Counted from the first letter of the stretch, positions 45,499 to 57,803 are shown. The stretch is 64,000 nucleotides of DNA from Amblyomma americanum (GCF_052857255.1 NC_135498.1:89260257-89324256), one strand, 5' to 3'. Translations and numbers: made by a program. Notes: a model not told the origin generated them from the sequence alone.

Positions 45499-47204
45499 TG
45501 CTAACCTGGAATGGCGGGGGGGTGCTAAAGGCTTTCAAGCACGCCAAACAAGAGCAGGCCATGCAATCACGCCTACAAAGCGTGAAGTACGCGTGATATT
45601 TAAGTGTGAAAGTGCACCACGCCTAAAACAAGGGCGCACAAAAATTGCCATCAATCATGCTTGACAAGCGTAAGCAACGCGCCGCTCACTCATTCATAGG
45701 AAGCGCGATTTTTAGGCGTGAAGGCGGACCACGCTTAGAATAACTGAGAAAAAAATCGCCGCTAACTCTTCGAAATTTTAGCGAATAGGTCAAACCAAGC
45801 ATGGGGGACAGAGAAATAGTGACACGATTCGGAGGCGAAACGGGGCAGACGTGACGAAGTCGTTACGTTAACGGATTTCCAGGCGCGAAAACGTGGTAGA
45901 TCATCCACTATGATGCATTCATGTCTTACGCCTCTCACTAAAAAACCACGTAAGTGTACAACCATTTATTAAATCCTACGCTCCTTCGGTAACATACATA
46001 ATTGGGAAATAAGATTTCCACGAACAACACATTAGCCACAAGTTGTCAGCTTAAAAACTAAGCCAATGAAGTTGGGCCTCAAAATTCGTACATTAAGTTT
46101 GTGCACTACTTCGAAGAGCCAGTGATATGGAGGACGTTATAAGGGTATCACAATATCACTTTTCGTGTGCAGGAATGACTGACACAGCAGTCTATGCTGT
46201 CTGTTGTAATGGAAGTCTGAGAAATAAGTAACAGGCTTTCGTTCTACAATACGTATCAAAAACGCTCCCTCCAGCGTCAATTGGCCGTTGTCGAGATCGA
46301 GCAGCAACGGCTAAGGTGGTGAACACCATGAAAGCGAGCAGCGAGTTGGAATACCGGGTTATGGGAATTTAACAAAAGGAGTATTGCTTGCAACTGCTAG
46401 CATCAGTACAAGAGGGTTTAAAATCAACAGATAATACTCATAGCGTTAGCGATGTTTCTTAGATCTATGATTACTGGCACATCGAACAATACCACAGAAA
46501 ATGGGGCATTTTGCATAAACTCTTGACCTTTTGTCGAAACAAAAGAGAGAAGAAAAAACCTAAGCGTACTGTAATTCTTTGAACCTGGATGTGTTGCGAA
46601 GGCCACGAGGAGTGTGAGGTGCAATTGGTGGTGCGTGCCTTGGACGGACGGCCACTCTGAGGGCGCGATTGAAGGCCTCTGTCAGCCGCCGAGACTCTGG
46701 GTGAAAAAAGGAGAAAGGATTTTCATTATCTTTTCACGGATGCAGCCGTAGCGCAGTGACAAAGAGACTCGCTGATTTGAGTGCAACCGTTACTTGACGT
46801 TCATAGATAGCGGTAATCCGAGTCGGTCCCAGTATCTTTGCGCTACGTTCGCCGGTCGTCCCTGGTAACCTACTGAACTCCTGTTTGCCGGACAACGGGA
46901 CAGTCTCGATCGTGCCACTTTGGCAGAATTTCGGGCAGTTATCTTCCGCGTGCGCACCGTGGGGCCGCTCTAGCAGGGCACACCGAGAAAACTATCAGAC
47001 CACGCAAGCAGCGAACTCATCCTGGGCCCGCCTGCACGAAGAAAATCTGGTGGTGTAATTTCCAGTCTACTCCTATTCGCAGTCTAGACCCTTGTAGGAA
47101 TGAACCAGCATAGGAATGGAGGGACGCATAGCACAACCTTGCTCTCACGGAAAAAATATAACCCTGGCTGGGAAACTGTAGATTTTAGTCAGTATTTGTG
47201 CTCA

Positions 47205-47728
47205 GGTGGTGGTGGTGAAAGCATTTATTTGAATATTACAGAGAGGTTGTGTGGGGAGCACTCCCTAGTGGGCCGGTCCCCTTACAGTACTAGGGGGAGT
47301 GTCTTATTCAGAGACCCCATTGGTCTGGGCCTCCACTCGAGCTCTCTGAACTAGGGCTTGTTGGGCCGGTAGGTCCATGCAGCTGAGCAGGGCCGCCTCC
47401 CAGTCCTCTCGAGTAGGGGAAGGGGTTAGGGGCGGAAGAGAATTATTGTGTTGGCATGCCCAGACCATGTGGAACGTGTCAGTCGCCTCCCCACAGAAAG
47501 AGCAGAGGCCAGAGAAAGAAGTGTCGAAATGTTTGAGCACTGCCGGGTACAGTAGAGTGTTAAAAGTCTAAGGAGTATTATCTCGTCCGCTTTCCCTAGC
47601 CCCTTGAGAGGAGCCGGGTACTGACGGTGCGAGTACCGGTAATAAGCTGAGATATCTTTGAAAGTTAACAGAGGATACGAGTCCTGGTCCAGATCAGTAG
47701 GGTCTACGTCGGGGGCCCGGCTAACATA
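47205..47728 (-). mobile_element. 5'-truncated non-LTR retrotransposon (LINE), only in copy 2
   Basis: These 524 bases replace a 10-base stretch (8,864-8,873) in the otherwise matching copy 1. On the minus strand the distal part encodes the C-terminus of a LINE ORF2, with a C-x2-C-x7-H-x4-C motif (CSFCGEATDTFHMVWAC), and stops near 47,304. A 3' UTR follows with 'aataaa' and a tail of repeated 'acc' ('ctttcaccaccaccacc'). The upstream part is frameshifted. There is no target duplication; instead the 10 target bases appear deleted. Absence from copy 1 shows it inserted after the duplication, or differs between haplotypes. Confidence 0.88.
47304..47540 (-). pseudogene. C-terminal fragment of a LINE ORF2 polyprotein (zinc-finger tail)
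   Basis: An open stretch of 78 codons. Visible motif: C-x2-C-x7-H-x4-C near its start (residues about 13-29: CSFCGEATDTFHMVWAC), as seen after the RNase H domain in many arthropod LINE ORF2 proteins. No reverse transcriptase or RNase H remains because the element is 5'-truncated. The related motif in the LINE at 61.6 kb is CAQCNTPETIGHLLCAC. No function is expected. Confidence 0.8.
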
Positions 47729-48337
47729 GAGGTAGTGGTGGTCCCCAACTACAAGCTGGGCCGCTTATGCGCCTTTCCTTTCCTCAACGCCGAGGTAGGG
47801 GTCAAATGTTTTCTGAGGAAGCTGTATAGCTTTCCTTTGTAGCCGTATGGCGGCGCTTGGGCGGATGCCAATGAGTAATTACTCCCTTATTAAGAACAGA
47901 CTGTAGACTAACACGGATAAAGAAATGAGATACTGGTTACGACATACAAATGCAGGAAGCCAACATTCAGCGGTACCTGGGAAAGCATAGAGGATTGTGA
48001 AACGGACACTGAGGACAACTGTATCAATTTTTCGTAAGCAAAATCCAACAGCCCATAGCTGCGAAGCAGTAATACATAACTCAGCTGACCGCCTATTGCA
48101 TCACCAAGCATAGGTTCTTTATGGCTTCCAACATTCAGGTTACATTTTCTCAGTCTTCTTCGTGCGATTAAAGTGCACGAGGTGTTGTAAAACAATACTT
48201 ATATACTTCAATCTCCACACGCTTAACCCTCATGGAGGCTTGACAGCCTCAGAGATTCGTATTTTTTTCTATCTACTTCGTCATCGCCCTTGTACTTGAG
48301 TGATTGGTTTACGGCGGCGATACCTGCATTTCAATTC

Positions 48338-48451
48338 TTGATATTTTTTACTAGAGTGGTTTTTTGTGACTTGGAGCCCGCATTCCATCGATAAAGGTCA
48401 ACTTCCGTTTCTCCTCGGTGGCCCTTGAACTCTGTTAATTATAATGCAGTC
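48338..48451. other. 114-bp segment present only in copy 2
   Basis: Copy 1 joins 'tttcaattc' directly to 'attttagat' at 9,480/9,481. Copy 2 has 114 bases between them ('ttgatattttttactagagt' ... 'aattataatgcagtc'). No tail or terminal repeat, so it may be ancestral sequence deleted from copy 1. Confidence 0.75.
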
Positions 48452-48494
48452 ATTTTAGATATGAAATATAAATGATTTATAAGCTGAAGATAAA

Positions 48495-48606
48495 CAACCA
48501 CATTCCACTGGCAAGATTCGAAACCATGACCACTGAATCTTGGTAGAATTCAGAGCCATGAGCACAGAATCGCGAATCCGGTGCTCTACCGTCTGAGGTA
48601 CGGCAA
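48495..48606 (-). mobile_element. tRNA-derived SINE remnant, copy-2 counterpart of 9,525
   Basis: Same minus-strand head with the apparent half-tRNA duplication. The D-arm now reads 'cctcagacggtagagcacc'. Confidence 0.55.
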
Positions 48607-51600
48607 TCGCAACTCATTTTTCGCTTTCGGGGGTATTTATGTTCCCTGTAACCTTCCTTTGAAGTTCATCAGCGCTACCTTAGTCCCATCCATATCGGTG
48701 GACGTAATAAGTCCTGCGATATCCCGTTTGTCACGTGGAACTGGAATGACCAGTAAGGAAGGAAGCTGCGCCAGAACCATGTTATGTTACTTATGGCATG
48801 AAGACTGCTAGAAGAGAGGCCCGCGTTACGCTATTGAGCACACTAAAGTAAGGTAGTTGGCTTCCTGCATAATGAGCCAACAGTCCGTGAAACGAAAGAA
48901 AGCAAAATAAAATGTTAGCTCTGTTAATATTTTGCATTTATTAAGAAAAGAATGATGAAAGAAATCATTTCCTGCCTCAGATTGGGAACTATACTGCATA
49001 ATTTGCTTCGTCCAAGCAGACCCAGGTCTCATCATCCGGCCCTTAAAAATCTGATCGCACCAGAACTTAGTCCAGCTGCAAAATACCGAACCCCTGTGAC
49101 CTCGAGTAGGCCGCGATCACAGGGCTAGTAGACAGTGGAAGCCGTAGGAGCCCTGAGGAGTTAATCATAATTTTGTAACTGATGCGATAGTCGGCCTCCT
49201 AATACCGCCACCTAGGCTATATCAATCGAAGCGTCTCGTCCTGGAACCTGAAATCTTTAGCCGAAATTTGCCATTAATAATCGCAAATGGAAGCGCGTTA
49301 AGGAAGAATCCGGGGTGTGCAAGACACATAGGCAGGGGTGGATCGAGTACAATTATGTAAAGAATGAAGTGTAGAAATGCGTGATCTATAACGGTTAAGA
49401 AAAAGCTACTGCAATCGAACTAAAGAAAGTGCGCAATTATTTCCACGGCTGCGGAAACAGTAAAATGAATGGCACGATAATAGTGATCACGAGAAACTCA
49501 CGATAGACTGAATACTGGAAGGCGCCTAACGCTGGCAACATAACTCTGGCAATTTAAACGGACGGTCTGTACTGATGTAATAAAACAGAACCCTGTTTTT
49601 AGATTCTGCGAGAACATAAGGAAATGCATGCACATTACCTTAGCATCAACGCAAGTCTCAAGGCGAAATGCGCAGCACGACGCTACGTTCTACTGTACCT
49701 ATTTCAACAAGAATTGAAGCAGAGGAACCTTGAAATAATCCATTCGCTCCCAGTGGTCCCTGATTACTCTGTGATAAACCTTTTCATTCCATGCCTCACA
49801 TTCAGTTATGCTTATAATGGCACAGATGTTACCAAATAACAGGAGAGTGACAAACCAGTGACGTATCCGGGTGGGTGTTGCCCTGGTACCGCATCCAATA
49901 AGTACCGATGCTTGCACTGCTGGTCAGATGCTCTCCTGCGCCATCACTGCAAGAATACGGACGAACTTGCTTTCTATGTTAAAAGAAAGGGTGATGCAGG
50001 GGTCTGCACGACATATAAGCTATAGCATTAGCTGAAAACTCAATGGACAGCACAACATCGCGAATTTGGCCTTCAAATTAGTCGAAAAAATGTTCGAATG
50101 AACCAAATGTTGATTTATCAAGTGGTTAACATTGTGAAAAAATTATGGATTATGGGCTGAGAAGCTGGCTGATGGTAGTCATGTGCTGGTGCGAGAAAAA
50201 TTGCGCAGCGAGTCCTACAGTGTACTACTTAACGAACGTCTGACGCCATATAATTTTGTAGTAACCCCAAGCAGTCAAAATTATCTCGATTTTCACAATA
50301 ATAGGGGCCGAATAACCAAGTTTTGCAGTAGTGCAGTTCCGGCGTCCCAAAGAAAATGTCAGATTTGAAATCTGCGCTTTTAGCATATGTTGCAAAACTT
50401 TCTTGCTCAATTTTCTCTAAAGGCGAAACCACATCATCTACTAGCTTTTCGCTCGGCGCCCGAAAAAGTGGGCGACTAAGACGTGAGCGCATGCGCACAG
50501 TGGTCTTCAGAAAGTGGGTGTGGAGGTCGCTGACAAAGACCCTAATTATCTCTTGTCCATAGCGAACCGCCCTGCCCAGCGTCGAGGGGAACCTACTGCG
50601 CTGGCAAAGGGAACAATAAGCACGGGTACCAAATAGGCGCTTCTGCTGTCACAGCGGCGGGAATCAATCCCAAATTTCGCTTTCAATGCGGGGTCATTGG
50701 TCCCTACCAATCCCCACATATGAGGTATTTCCGGCGCCGACGCTGAGACCTGCCCTCGCCAGATATCTGCATCTCCCTACGTCACCTTGCTCCAATTGGC
50801 GAAATTTCGCCTCCGGCGACGGCAGTGACCGAGATGCCGAAGCTATGCCGAAAAAAAGCTGCGTTGTGGTTGCGCCTTAATCGTTCAGGAACGAAGGCCC
50901 AAGCAGTGACAAAGAACAGTGCTTGGCAACAGCCATTTTCTTGCGATACAAAAACGCAGTTTTTCCTAGCCACTCTTGGCAGTGCGAACATATTCTTGAC
51001 CAGAATTCCAACATTAATGTCATGATTCACGGCCAAGTTCGCATATGCAGAGATGATATGAGATGTGAGAGAGCGCTTGGTTCAAAATTTGCGAAAAACC
51101 CAGCACAACTCTGCCTTTTTACCGCAGGCCCAATGCTGTTACTACCATTCCTCTCCGAAGCGTTATACTTTATGGCAAAAAGCCATCTCCAATTAAGTGA
51201 CAAAGGCGGTTTAAGGTGCGCCGCGTCGAAAAAAGTCTTTCCCGTCTTTTCTACTCATCACTAATGCCAGTAGTTACTCGAAGTTGCGATGTGGATTGTA
51301 TTTTTACTTTGGATGCGTTTGTGTGTGTGGGGCTTTATAACGCGTAAGGAGCTGAGGCTATCACGCACAAAACAGGGTGGCAACATCTCACGGTTGTGCT
51401 GGCAGACAACAAGTTCCTGAACAAAATTATTACTTTCTGATGACATTTCCTTTTCTAGGCATGTTAACTACCCGTCTACTACTGCATTCTCTTCTAAGAG
51501 CGGGCTGGGGTGCTTCATGATTGACAGAACAAGAGATACACATGTGCACCTACGTCGACTTTTTTTGCTAGTGCGTGTGCGCTCCAACAAGTGTAGTCAA

Positions 51601-53370
51601 GCAACACAGACTACTTCCGCAGTCTAGGATACCAAGAACAATGCCGTTCAGCCGAGCTCTGTGCGTCTTTTAAGTGCATTTACGAACTTCAGGAATGCCC
51701 AACATCTCCCTTTTTTCATCGTCTCCATTCTTCTGCCCCGGAAATACGAAAGGAAAAATAAACGTGCTGGAAACTTACGCCTAAAAGAAAACACAGGAGG
51801 AACCGAAAAAGAGAGAAGGCCGAAAGTCATCCACGTACCTGCTCAGATGAGGCTGACGGCAGACAGTCACAGCCCTGCAGGGGACATGATATGGTCAGCC
51901 AGGATTCATGATTATGTACTGTTCGAGAATTACGGGCTAAAAAAAGTCTTGCTGATGACGTCGTTAATACTGAACTATTGCTGTACTACTTCCTGACGCT
52001 GCGGCTCCTGCTGGTATAGTACTTTTCCTGTAGTTGGAGTCCTGTAACATTTCTTTGGAATTTTAGGTCACTGAAAAGCTTTGTACTTTCATTCTATTTT
52101 TGGCTGCGGAGTAATTGAAACACTATCTGTTCTAATGCATTTTCATTGTATCTGGTATTCCTCCCTTACTGTGTGCCTGCATTACCGGATAACAGTTTCT
52201 GCGTGTCAACGCACCGCTTTTTTGTACAACGTGTTCTTGTAGGTTTATAGAGGTAGTTCGCCTAAATGTTTGTGATTTGAGCGAATCCACGGCAACTTTC
52301 TCATTTCAGCGCAATATTTGTTAAAAATGGGGGAGAAGTTGACAGCGCATATTCCCATTTTTCTTTAAGCTTTTGGTTTAGTAAATTCTCCTTGATAATG
52401 AAAAAATTTGGAGCTTATAAGTGTTCTCCCTACTTTTTCGAAAACTAGCTGCTTGTTTCTGATCTAAAAGGGTGTTTACAAGAGTTGAGGTACGGGCTAG
52501 TTGGCTGATCATATTTGATGAAACAAAGCAAGGAACAAGGACGTACACAGATGGATATATCGGATAGAAGTATGGGTTGGGTTTCAAGACGTTATCTATC
52601 ATCGGGTTACAAAAAGATTGAAAGCGATAGCAAACATAAATTTGTTAGGGGGTAGAGAAAAACTTAACTGTTTCAATCTCGGTGGACGCTTGTGATGCTC
52701 CTTGCAGGTTGGGGTAAGGGTGAGTGATAAGAAGCGGATAGAAGAGCATCACACGTTATGTATAACAGTTCTAGAAATTAGCCGCACAGTGCTTGCGGAT
52801 ATTATCACGGTCATCCCAAATTAGTATACCGCTCCCGCCTAACAGTGCCTCAAATACTACACAATACCAGTGCCAAGCCGTTTCAAGTCCTCTCCTTTAA
52901 GCTTTAGCCTTAACTTAATGCCGAGATTTGATTTTTTAATACGCTCTCTTTTTGAAAGATAGCAGTAAGAGGGACTTTCTGACCGGAAATTCTCAGCAAC
53001 TTATTCTACGCAATTGAGATTCTACTTTCACTACACAGAAAAGTGATCAACAATTTACTTAAGCTAGTGTTATGTTAACGCAACGATCGCGAAATTAGGT
53101 GCTCTGTTAACAGCAAATAGACGGTTACACTGGCGCTTTCTCACAGCCACTGACCTACTTTCACCTGCTCTTGACATGCTGTGATAAACTTTGGAGAGGT
53201 TATGTAACCTTGACTGAGACACACACACTTCCCCACTTCTCCGGTCAAGGGGACCGCTCGCAACGGAGTTTGTAGAGATTTTCTAGTCCTTTTACATATG
53301 CCTATTTTTGGCCTTGCTTCTCCTGACATTCTCTGAGCAGCTGATCACTTGTACCCTTACTCAACTGCTT

Positions 53371-53382
53371 CCCCCCCCCCCC
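53371..53382. repeat. 12-base C homopolymer at the right breakpoint of copy 2
   Basis: Lies 1-5 bases beyond the last base homologous with copy 1. Copy 1 has the 56-bp-arm inverted repeat at the same place. Confidence 0.9.
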
Positions 53383-53394
53383 ACCGAGATATAC

Positions 53395-53625
53395 CCGAAT
53401 AGAAATGATTTAAATGGCCACAGAGATGGTACCCCACCCACGCGCCCCAGAACACAAAAAACACTTACGGCATTCAGCCAGCAGCATGCACATAGGGGTC
53501 AGAGTGGCTGAAGACGTCGTAGCCGACGAGATGCCGTCGTTCGGAGGACGTCGCCACATCCAAAGCAGTGATGCTGCGTGCAAAGACAATGCCATGCATT
53601 ACGTGCAAAAATGTGTACACAACGC
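53395..53625 (+). repeat. Old paralogue of 16,045-16,235, with dispersed-repeat core
   Basis: 'gctgaagacgtcgtagccga' and 'cgagatgccgtcg', then 'gtcgccacatccaaagcagt' and 'gatgctgcg', then 'atgccatgcatta'. The similarity is far lower than inside the big duplication. Confidence 0.55.
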
Positions 53626-53984
53626 AAGCTTATGAGCTTTCTGCTAATTAGGCTGCAAATATTATACCAGGGAATTATATTTAATTGTTGTATTGCACCT
53701 TATCTTCGACACAGTTTCCTGAACCGTAGGTTTAAAGACTATACGCACAGTTCTTGCGTCGTCTTTTTGAGGGCGCAGGCAGCATGCGGACAGTGGGACA
53801 GACCAGATGAAAGTTTTAAAGTAAACACACCACTTGTTTACACTGTGCTGACCGTATTTTCCCTGCGTAAAGAGCGAGATATCGTTCGAAACCTACAAAA
53901 ATTATCGGTGAAGGTCTTTTATGCTTTATGCCATTAACTGGGCACACAGATACACTGAGAATACAATAATCGGGCACCGTACAA

Positions 53985-54900
53985 TGTGCCCGGTACGATC
54001 ACGAGGGTAACGGATTTGTGCGTCCTTATCAACTTCATCTATGAACTGACCCGAATGAGAAGCTGAAAGCTCGCGGGTCAGGTCGAAGTCGTAGACTTCG
54101 AAGCCGCAGCAGCCAATTACACCGACTGCGGGACTAATGACTCTTACGGTTCCTTCTTGCCTGCCCAACGAAACTGTTTTTTGGTTCCTTCGGTTTTGTT
54201 ACACATAAGCGGAAAAGGCTATCATGCCTGAATAATAAAAGTGTGCTAAAAATGCAATTTATCGCAGCCATGGACGTGGCATGGTGCCCAATGAGACACG
54301 ATCGACGAAGTCTCGCCTTTGTCGCTAACAAAAGCAGAATGCGGTCGCGCACAACGATGAGAAGGCGGTAAAGAGCATCACTAAGAATGTAGAGGGTGAG
54401 CGCCAGGACGCATCAATGAGCGAGAACATCCATATCGGAACTTGTGAAACGGTTTCACCGCGGAGATGGCGAAATGAACAGAATGACTGGCACAATGCAA
54501 ATATTGAAAATCGATGGAAGATGCCGGGCGTGACGCCTAGCTCGGAGACTCGGGAAAAGCCGGCGGCGATTCCAGTAGCAATTAGACCTGGCAAATTCTT
54601 ATTAAATGCTGACGCCTTCCAATTATGATTCGTACTCTTGACGACTAATCATAGGGCTAACTTAAGTGCAGGAAACGTCCACGTGAAGCAATAACGTGGC
54701 TCTTTTCAATAAATATCTTGTAAGCATTGCTTTTTGTAGTTCTGGCAATTTAGGATGTGTACACATTGCAAATAGGGCTTAACAAAGCAATGCTCTTCTG
54801 AGGATTAACTATCTCACTGCTACAAGTGCGCTTCGGAGCACAATGCCAGTGCTCTGCGACACACCATGCAGCGCAGACGGTGGTGCCATTTGGCGCGTTT
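53985..54900 (+). repeat. Diverged block repeat, version 1
   Basis: Carries, in order, landmarks shared with versions 2 and 3: 'tacgatcacgagggtaac'; 'cgggtcaggtcgaagtcgta' with 'gccgcagcagcca' and 'caccg'; 'tatcatgcctgaa'; 'gtcgctaacaaaagcagaat' with 'gcgg'; 'acttgtgaaacgg'; and 'gtgctctgcgacacaccatg' (compare 'gcgctctgcgacagaccatg' at 63,939). Similarity is patchy, with long unalignable gaps. No coding frame is maintained. Confidence 0.55.
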
Positions 54901-54958
54901 TAGGATAGTATGTTAAAGTGCAACTTCAATGCGACCTTTTCAACTGGGCCGACAATGC

Positions 54959-57617
54959 ACAGATCGATCCGAGCATTGGAACCTACACAACCGGCTCGAC
55001 GCGAAGTGCCGCCGGTCTCACAACCGGCGCCTCAGAGAGTCGAGGGGGGCATATGTGCTTCCCTGGTGACTGCCTGGGGGAGTGCCAGGGCGTGGCGTCT
55101 GTTCCGCTCGCTGCTGGAACCTCCCATACAACGGGCCCCTTACCTGGCCATCGCAGTGGCAGGGGGTCTCACCTACCAGCAACTGGCTGACAAGCTGGCA
55201 GAGGCCCTCCTCCCCCGGGAGCCTCCTCCTGCAGGGCTGTACCCAAGGCGGAACCGCCTCCAGCCAGCCTGCAGACACGCGGCGGACATCAGGGCTGTCT
55301 GCTCTACGGCCCTCACGAGGAGGGAACTCTCCTCTGCCCTGCTGCACTCCAAGCGACGCAGTGCCCCTGGACCAGATGGCGTCACCTGTTCCAGACGTAC
55401 AACGAGGTCTGGTCCACAGGCCGCCTGCCTGAGGCCTGGCGCACAGCCCCGGTGGTCCCAGACCTCAAAGCGGGCAAGCCACCGGCCGACCTATTGTCAT
55501 ACAGGCCGGTGTCTCTGACCTCGGTTCCTGGGAAGCTCATGGAATCCATGGCCTTGGGGAGGCTGAAGTGGATCGCGGCGGCCACAGGCTTCCTGCCCGA
55601 GCAGCAGTCCGGGTTCCGGAGACCCCGCTGTACTGCCTACGCCATAGCGGACATCGTGTCCCACCTCGAGGATGCACGCCACTCCCACCACGTCATCTGC
55701 CTCACACTCCTGGACGTGAAGGGGGCATTCGACAATGTCTACCATGAGGCGATCCTCGAGGCCGTGGACTGCCTTGGAGTCACCAGCAACCTTCAGGGGT
55801 ACATCCGTGGGTTCCTGCAGGACCGGAGGAGCTGTGTCCGGGCTGGAGGTGCTACCAGTGCCAGGCCCTCACCAGAGGGGTTCCCCAGGGCAGCGTGCTG
55901 AGCCCCATGCTGTTCAACTTGGTGATGGCCCAGCTGCCCAGCTGCCTCCCAGATGGCCTGAAACTTCACGTCCGCATTGCCATCTACGCGGACGACATTG
56001 CCCTTTGGTGTCGCGGACCACGGCGCCAGAGGGTTCAGGTCATCAGGAATGTACAACGAGCCATCACCAGGGTCAGTTCCTACCTAGAACGGGTTGGCCT
56101 GCAGCTCTCCCCCACCAAGACGGAGGCCATGCTGCTCAACATCCGGCCAGGAGCACGCCCGGGAAAGACCTGCCTCAGCGTCGCAGGACGGGAGCTCCCA
56201 TGGCGGCACTCCTGCCGCTACCTGGGCTTCCTTATTGACCGCCACCTCACCTGGCGTCGAGCAGTCAAGGCGTTCTACCGACTGGCAACCAGGGTCCGTG
56301 GCGCCATCCGGAGTCTCCTGGCTGGGGGGAACGGCGTCACCCCACAAATGAGGCCCCGGTTCTTCCAGGCCATGGCAGGGGCTCAGTTCCTGTATGCCCT
56401 CCAGCTGGTCCAGATAACCATCCACCAGCAGCTGGCCATCGAGCGATCCCTGAGGGCTGCAGTTCGTCTGTGTCTGGGACTTCCCCGTGGCTCCCAGGTC
56501 CCGGACACACTTGCAGAGGCCGGCGTGTGGCCCCATGATGCTGCAGGCCCAGCGGACGGCACTCCGCCATGCTGAGCGACTGCACCTCGCCCCGGACGGA
56601 CGTCCCCTCCTGGAGCGCCTCCTAGGCCACCCTCATTCGCGAATGGGGAAGTTTGCCCAGGAGCTCGAGCAGCTGGTGGGTGGACAGCCAGAGCACCTTC
56701 CTCCCCCTCCACGACCGGACCTGGGCCACCTATTCCGGGTGCTCATGCCACCACGGGGCGCCAAGCCGAAGCGCCTCACCCCTGCAGTTGGCCTCCAGCA
56801 GGAAGCAGCAGCGATCCTGGGGGAGGCCCTGGCCGGCTGCACGCAGCTATAAACGGACGGGTCGGTCCTCATGTATGCCTGCCCGTCTGCTGCGGCTGCC
56901 TGCACCGCACCTTCGTTGGAAGAAATCCGGCAGGCCAGACATCCGTCCGTGGCCAGCTCGACCACAGCAGAGCTGGCGGCCCTCCACCTGGCTCCCGACA
57001 TCCTGGAGTCCCACCCCGCACTGCAGTCTGCAGCCATTCTGAGCGAATCCATGGTTGCCCTCCAGCTTCTGCAAGAGCCACGGAGCCGGCTGCCCATCGT
57101 ACGCAAGCTGGCCGCCAGACTGGACAACATCTGTTCCCGTGCCTCTCACTCTCCCTAGCCTGGATCACCAGTCACGTCGGAGTCCCAGGCAATAAGGAAG
57201 CAGATGCCGTGGCCATGGCTGCCCACGGAAGCTGTACCCCCTGCTCTCTCGCTGTGTTGCCCCTGGATGTTGCCAGAACCGTCACGGAGCGGCAGCTACT
57301 AATGGAGCACCCAGACCCCAGGGTTGCCCTGGACCGGGGCTAGGCTCCATCGCAAGGGTTTGGCCCTCACGGCGGACTGCTCCCGCTGCGGCCATATGTA
57401 GGAGACCACCGATCACCTCCTCCTCGATTGCCCTGCCTTGGCCATCCACCAGGCAAAGCTGGCTGCCTGCTACCGAGACCTGAGCCTTCCTTATGACTCG
57501 GCCAGTGCCCTCCTCTTGCCCACCGGTCCCAACGCTTCCAAAGCGCTCCGGGCTCTCCTAGCCTTCCTGGAGGAGACGGGCCTGGACGGCTATTGCCAGC
57601 CCAAAGCAGCTTACTGA
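54959..57617 (+). pseudogene. LINE ORF2: reverse transcriptase - RNase H - zinc finger, multiply broken
   Basis: A reverse transcriptase for target-primed retrotransposition, now defective. In order: 'SAPGPDGVT' (55,360-55,386) in frame 1; then frame 3 with 'LSYRPVSLTS' and motif A 'LLDVKGAFDNV' (55,707-55,739); then a frameshift before 'GVPQGSVLSP' (motif B, from 55,877) and the catalytic 'YADD' (55,985-55,996); then thumb-like 'YLGFLIDRHLTW'. Another shift near 56,550 leads to the RNase H. A stop (TAA, 56,850-56,852) sits directly before 'TDGSV', 'TTAELAAL' is kept, and the usual second catalytic aspartate reads E in 'LSES'. After another frameshift comes 'WITSHVGVPGNKEADA' (from 57,161). 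The tail 'CSRC...HLLLDC' contains a TAG at 57,399. At least four frame breaks and two stops. The 5' end, including any endonuclease, is missing. Confidence 0.93.
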
Positions 57618-57793
57618 CTGTCTGATACGACTGCGTCTCCCACCTCTCTATACTTCCCCTTTCTCTCCTTCCTTTAAAACTCTACCTATCCTTCTATCTG
57701 CACGCTGGCAGTGGTGGTGGCGCGGTAAAATCAGTCACAGGCCCGTGCACTTTCCTTTCCTCTTTCCCTTTCATCCACTTACTACTACTACTA
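54959..57793 (+). mobile_element. Decayed GC-rich non-LTR retrotransposon (LINE with RT and RNase H), 5'-truncated
   Basis: The 10-bp sequence 'ccgacaatgc' occurs at 54,949-54,958 and 57,794-57,803 and flanks the element as a target-site duplication. The 3' end is a 3' UTR after the stop at 57,615-57,617, followed by an 'act' repeat tail ('ttactactactactac'). The element is far richer in G and C than its surroundings. Its coding region is broken (see the pseudogene entry). An RNase H after RT places it in the I/R1/LOA-like side of non-LTR elements. It inserted into block version 1. Confidence 0.93.
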
Positions 57794-57803
57794 CCGACAA
57801 TGC

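Larger units (their letters stand above)
38617..53369 (+). repeat. Copy 2 of the ~14.4-kb direct segmental duplication
   Basis: Collinear with 1-14,396. The offset is 38,616 at the left end and about 38,973 at the right end; the growth comes mainly from a LINE insertion (524 bp) and a 114-bp extra segment, offset by deletions. At the left edge the preceding bases are '...ctttcgctcga'. At the right edge homology fades at 'ctcaactgctt', next to a 12-base C run. No gene is recognised in this copy either. Confidence 0.93.
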
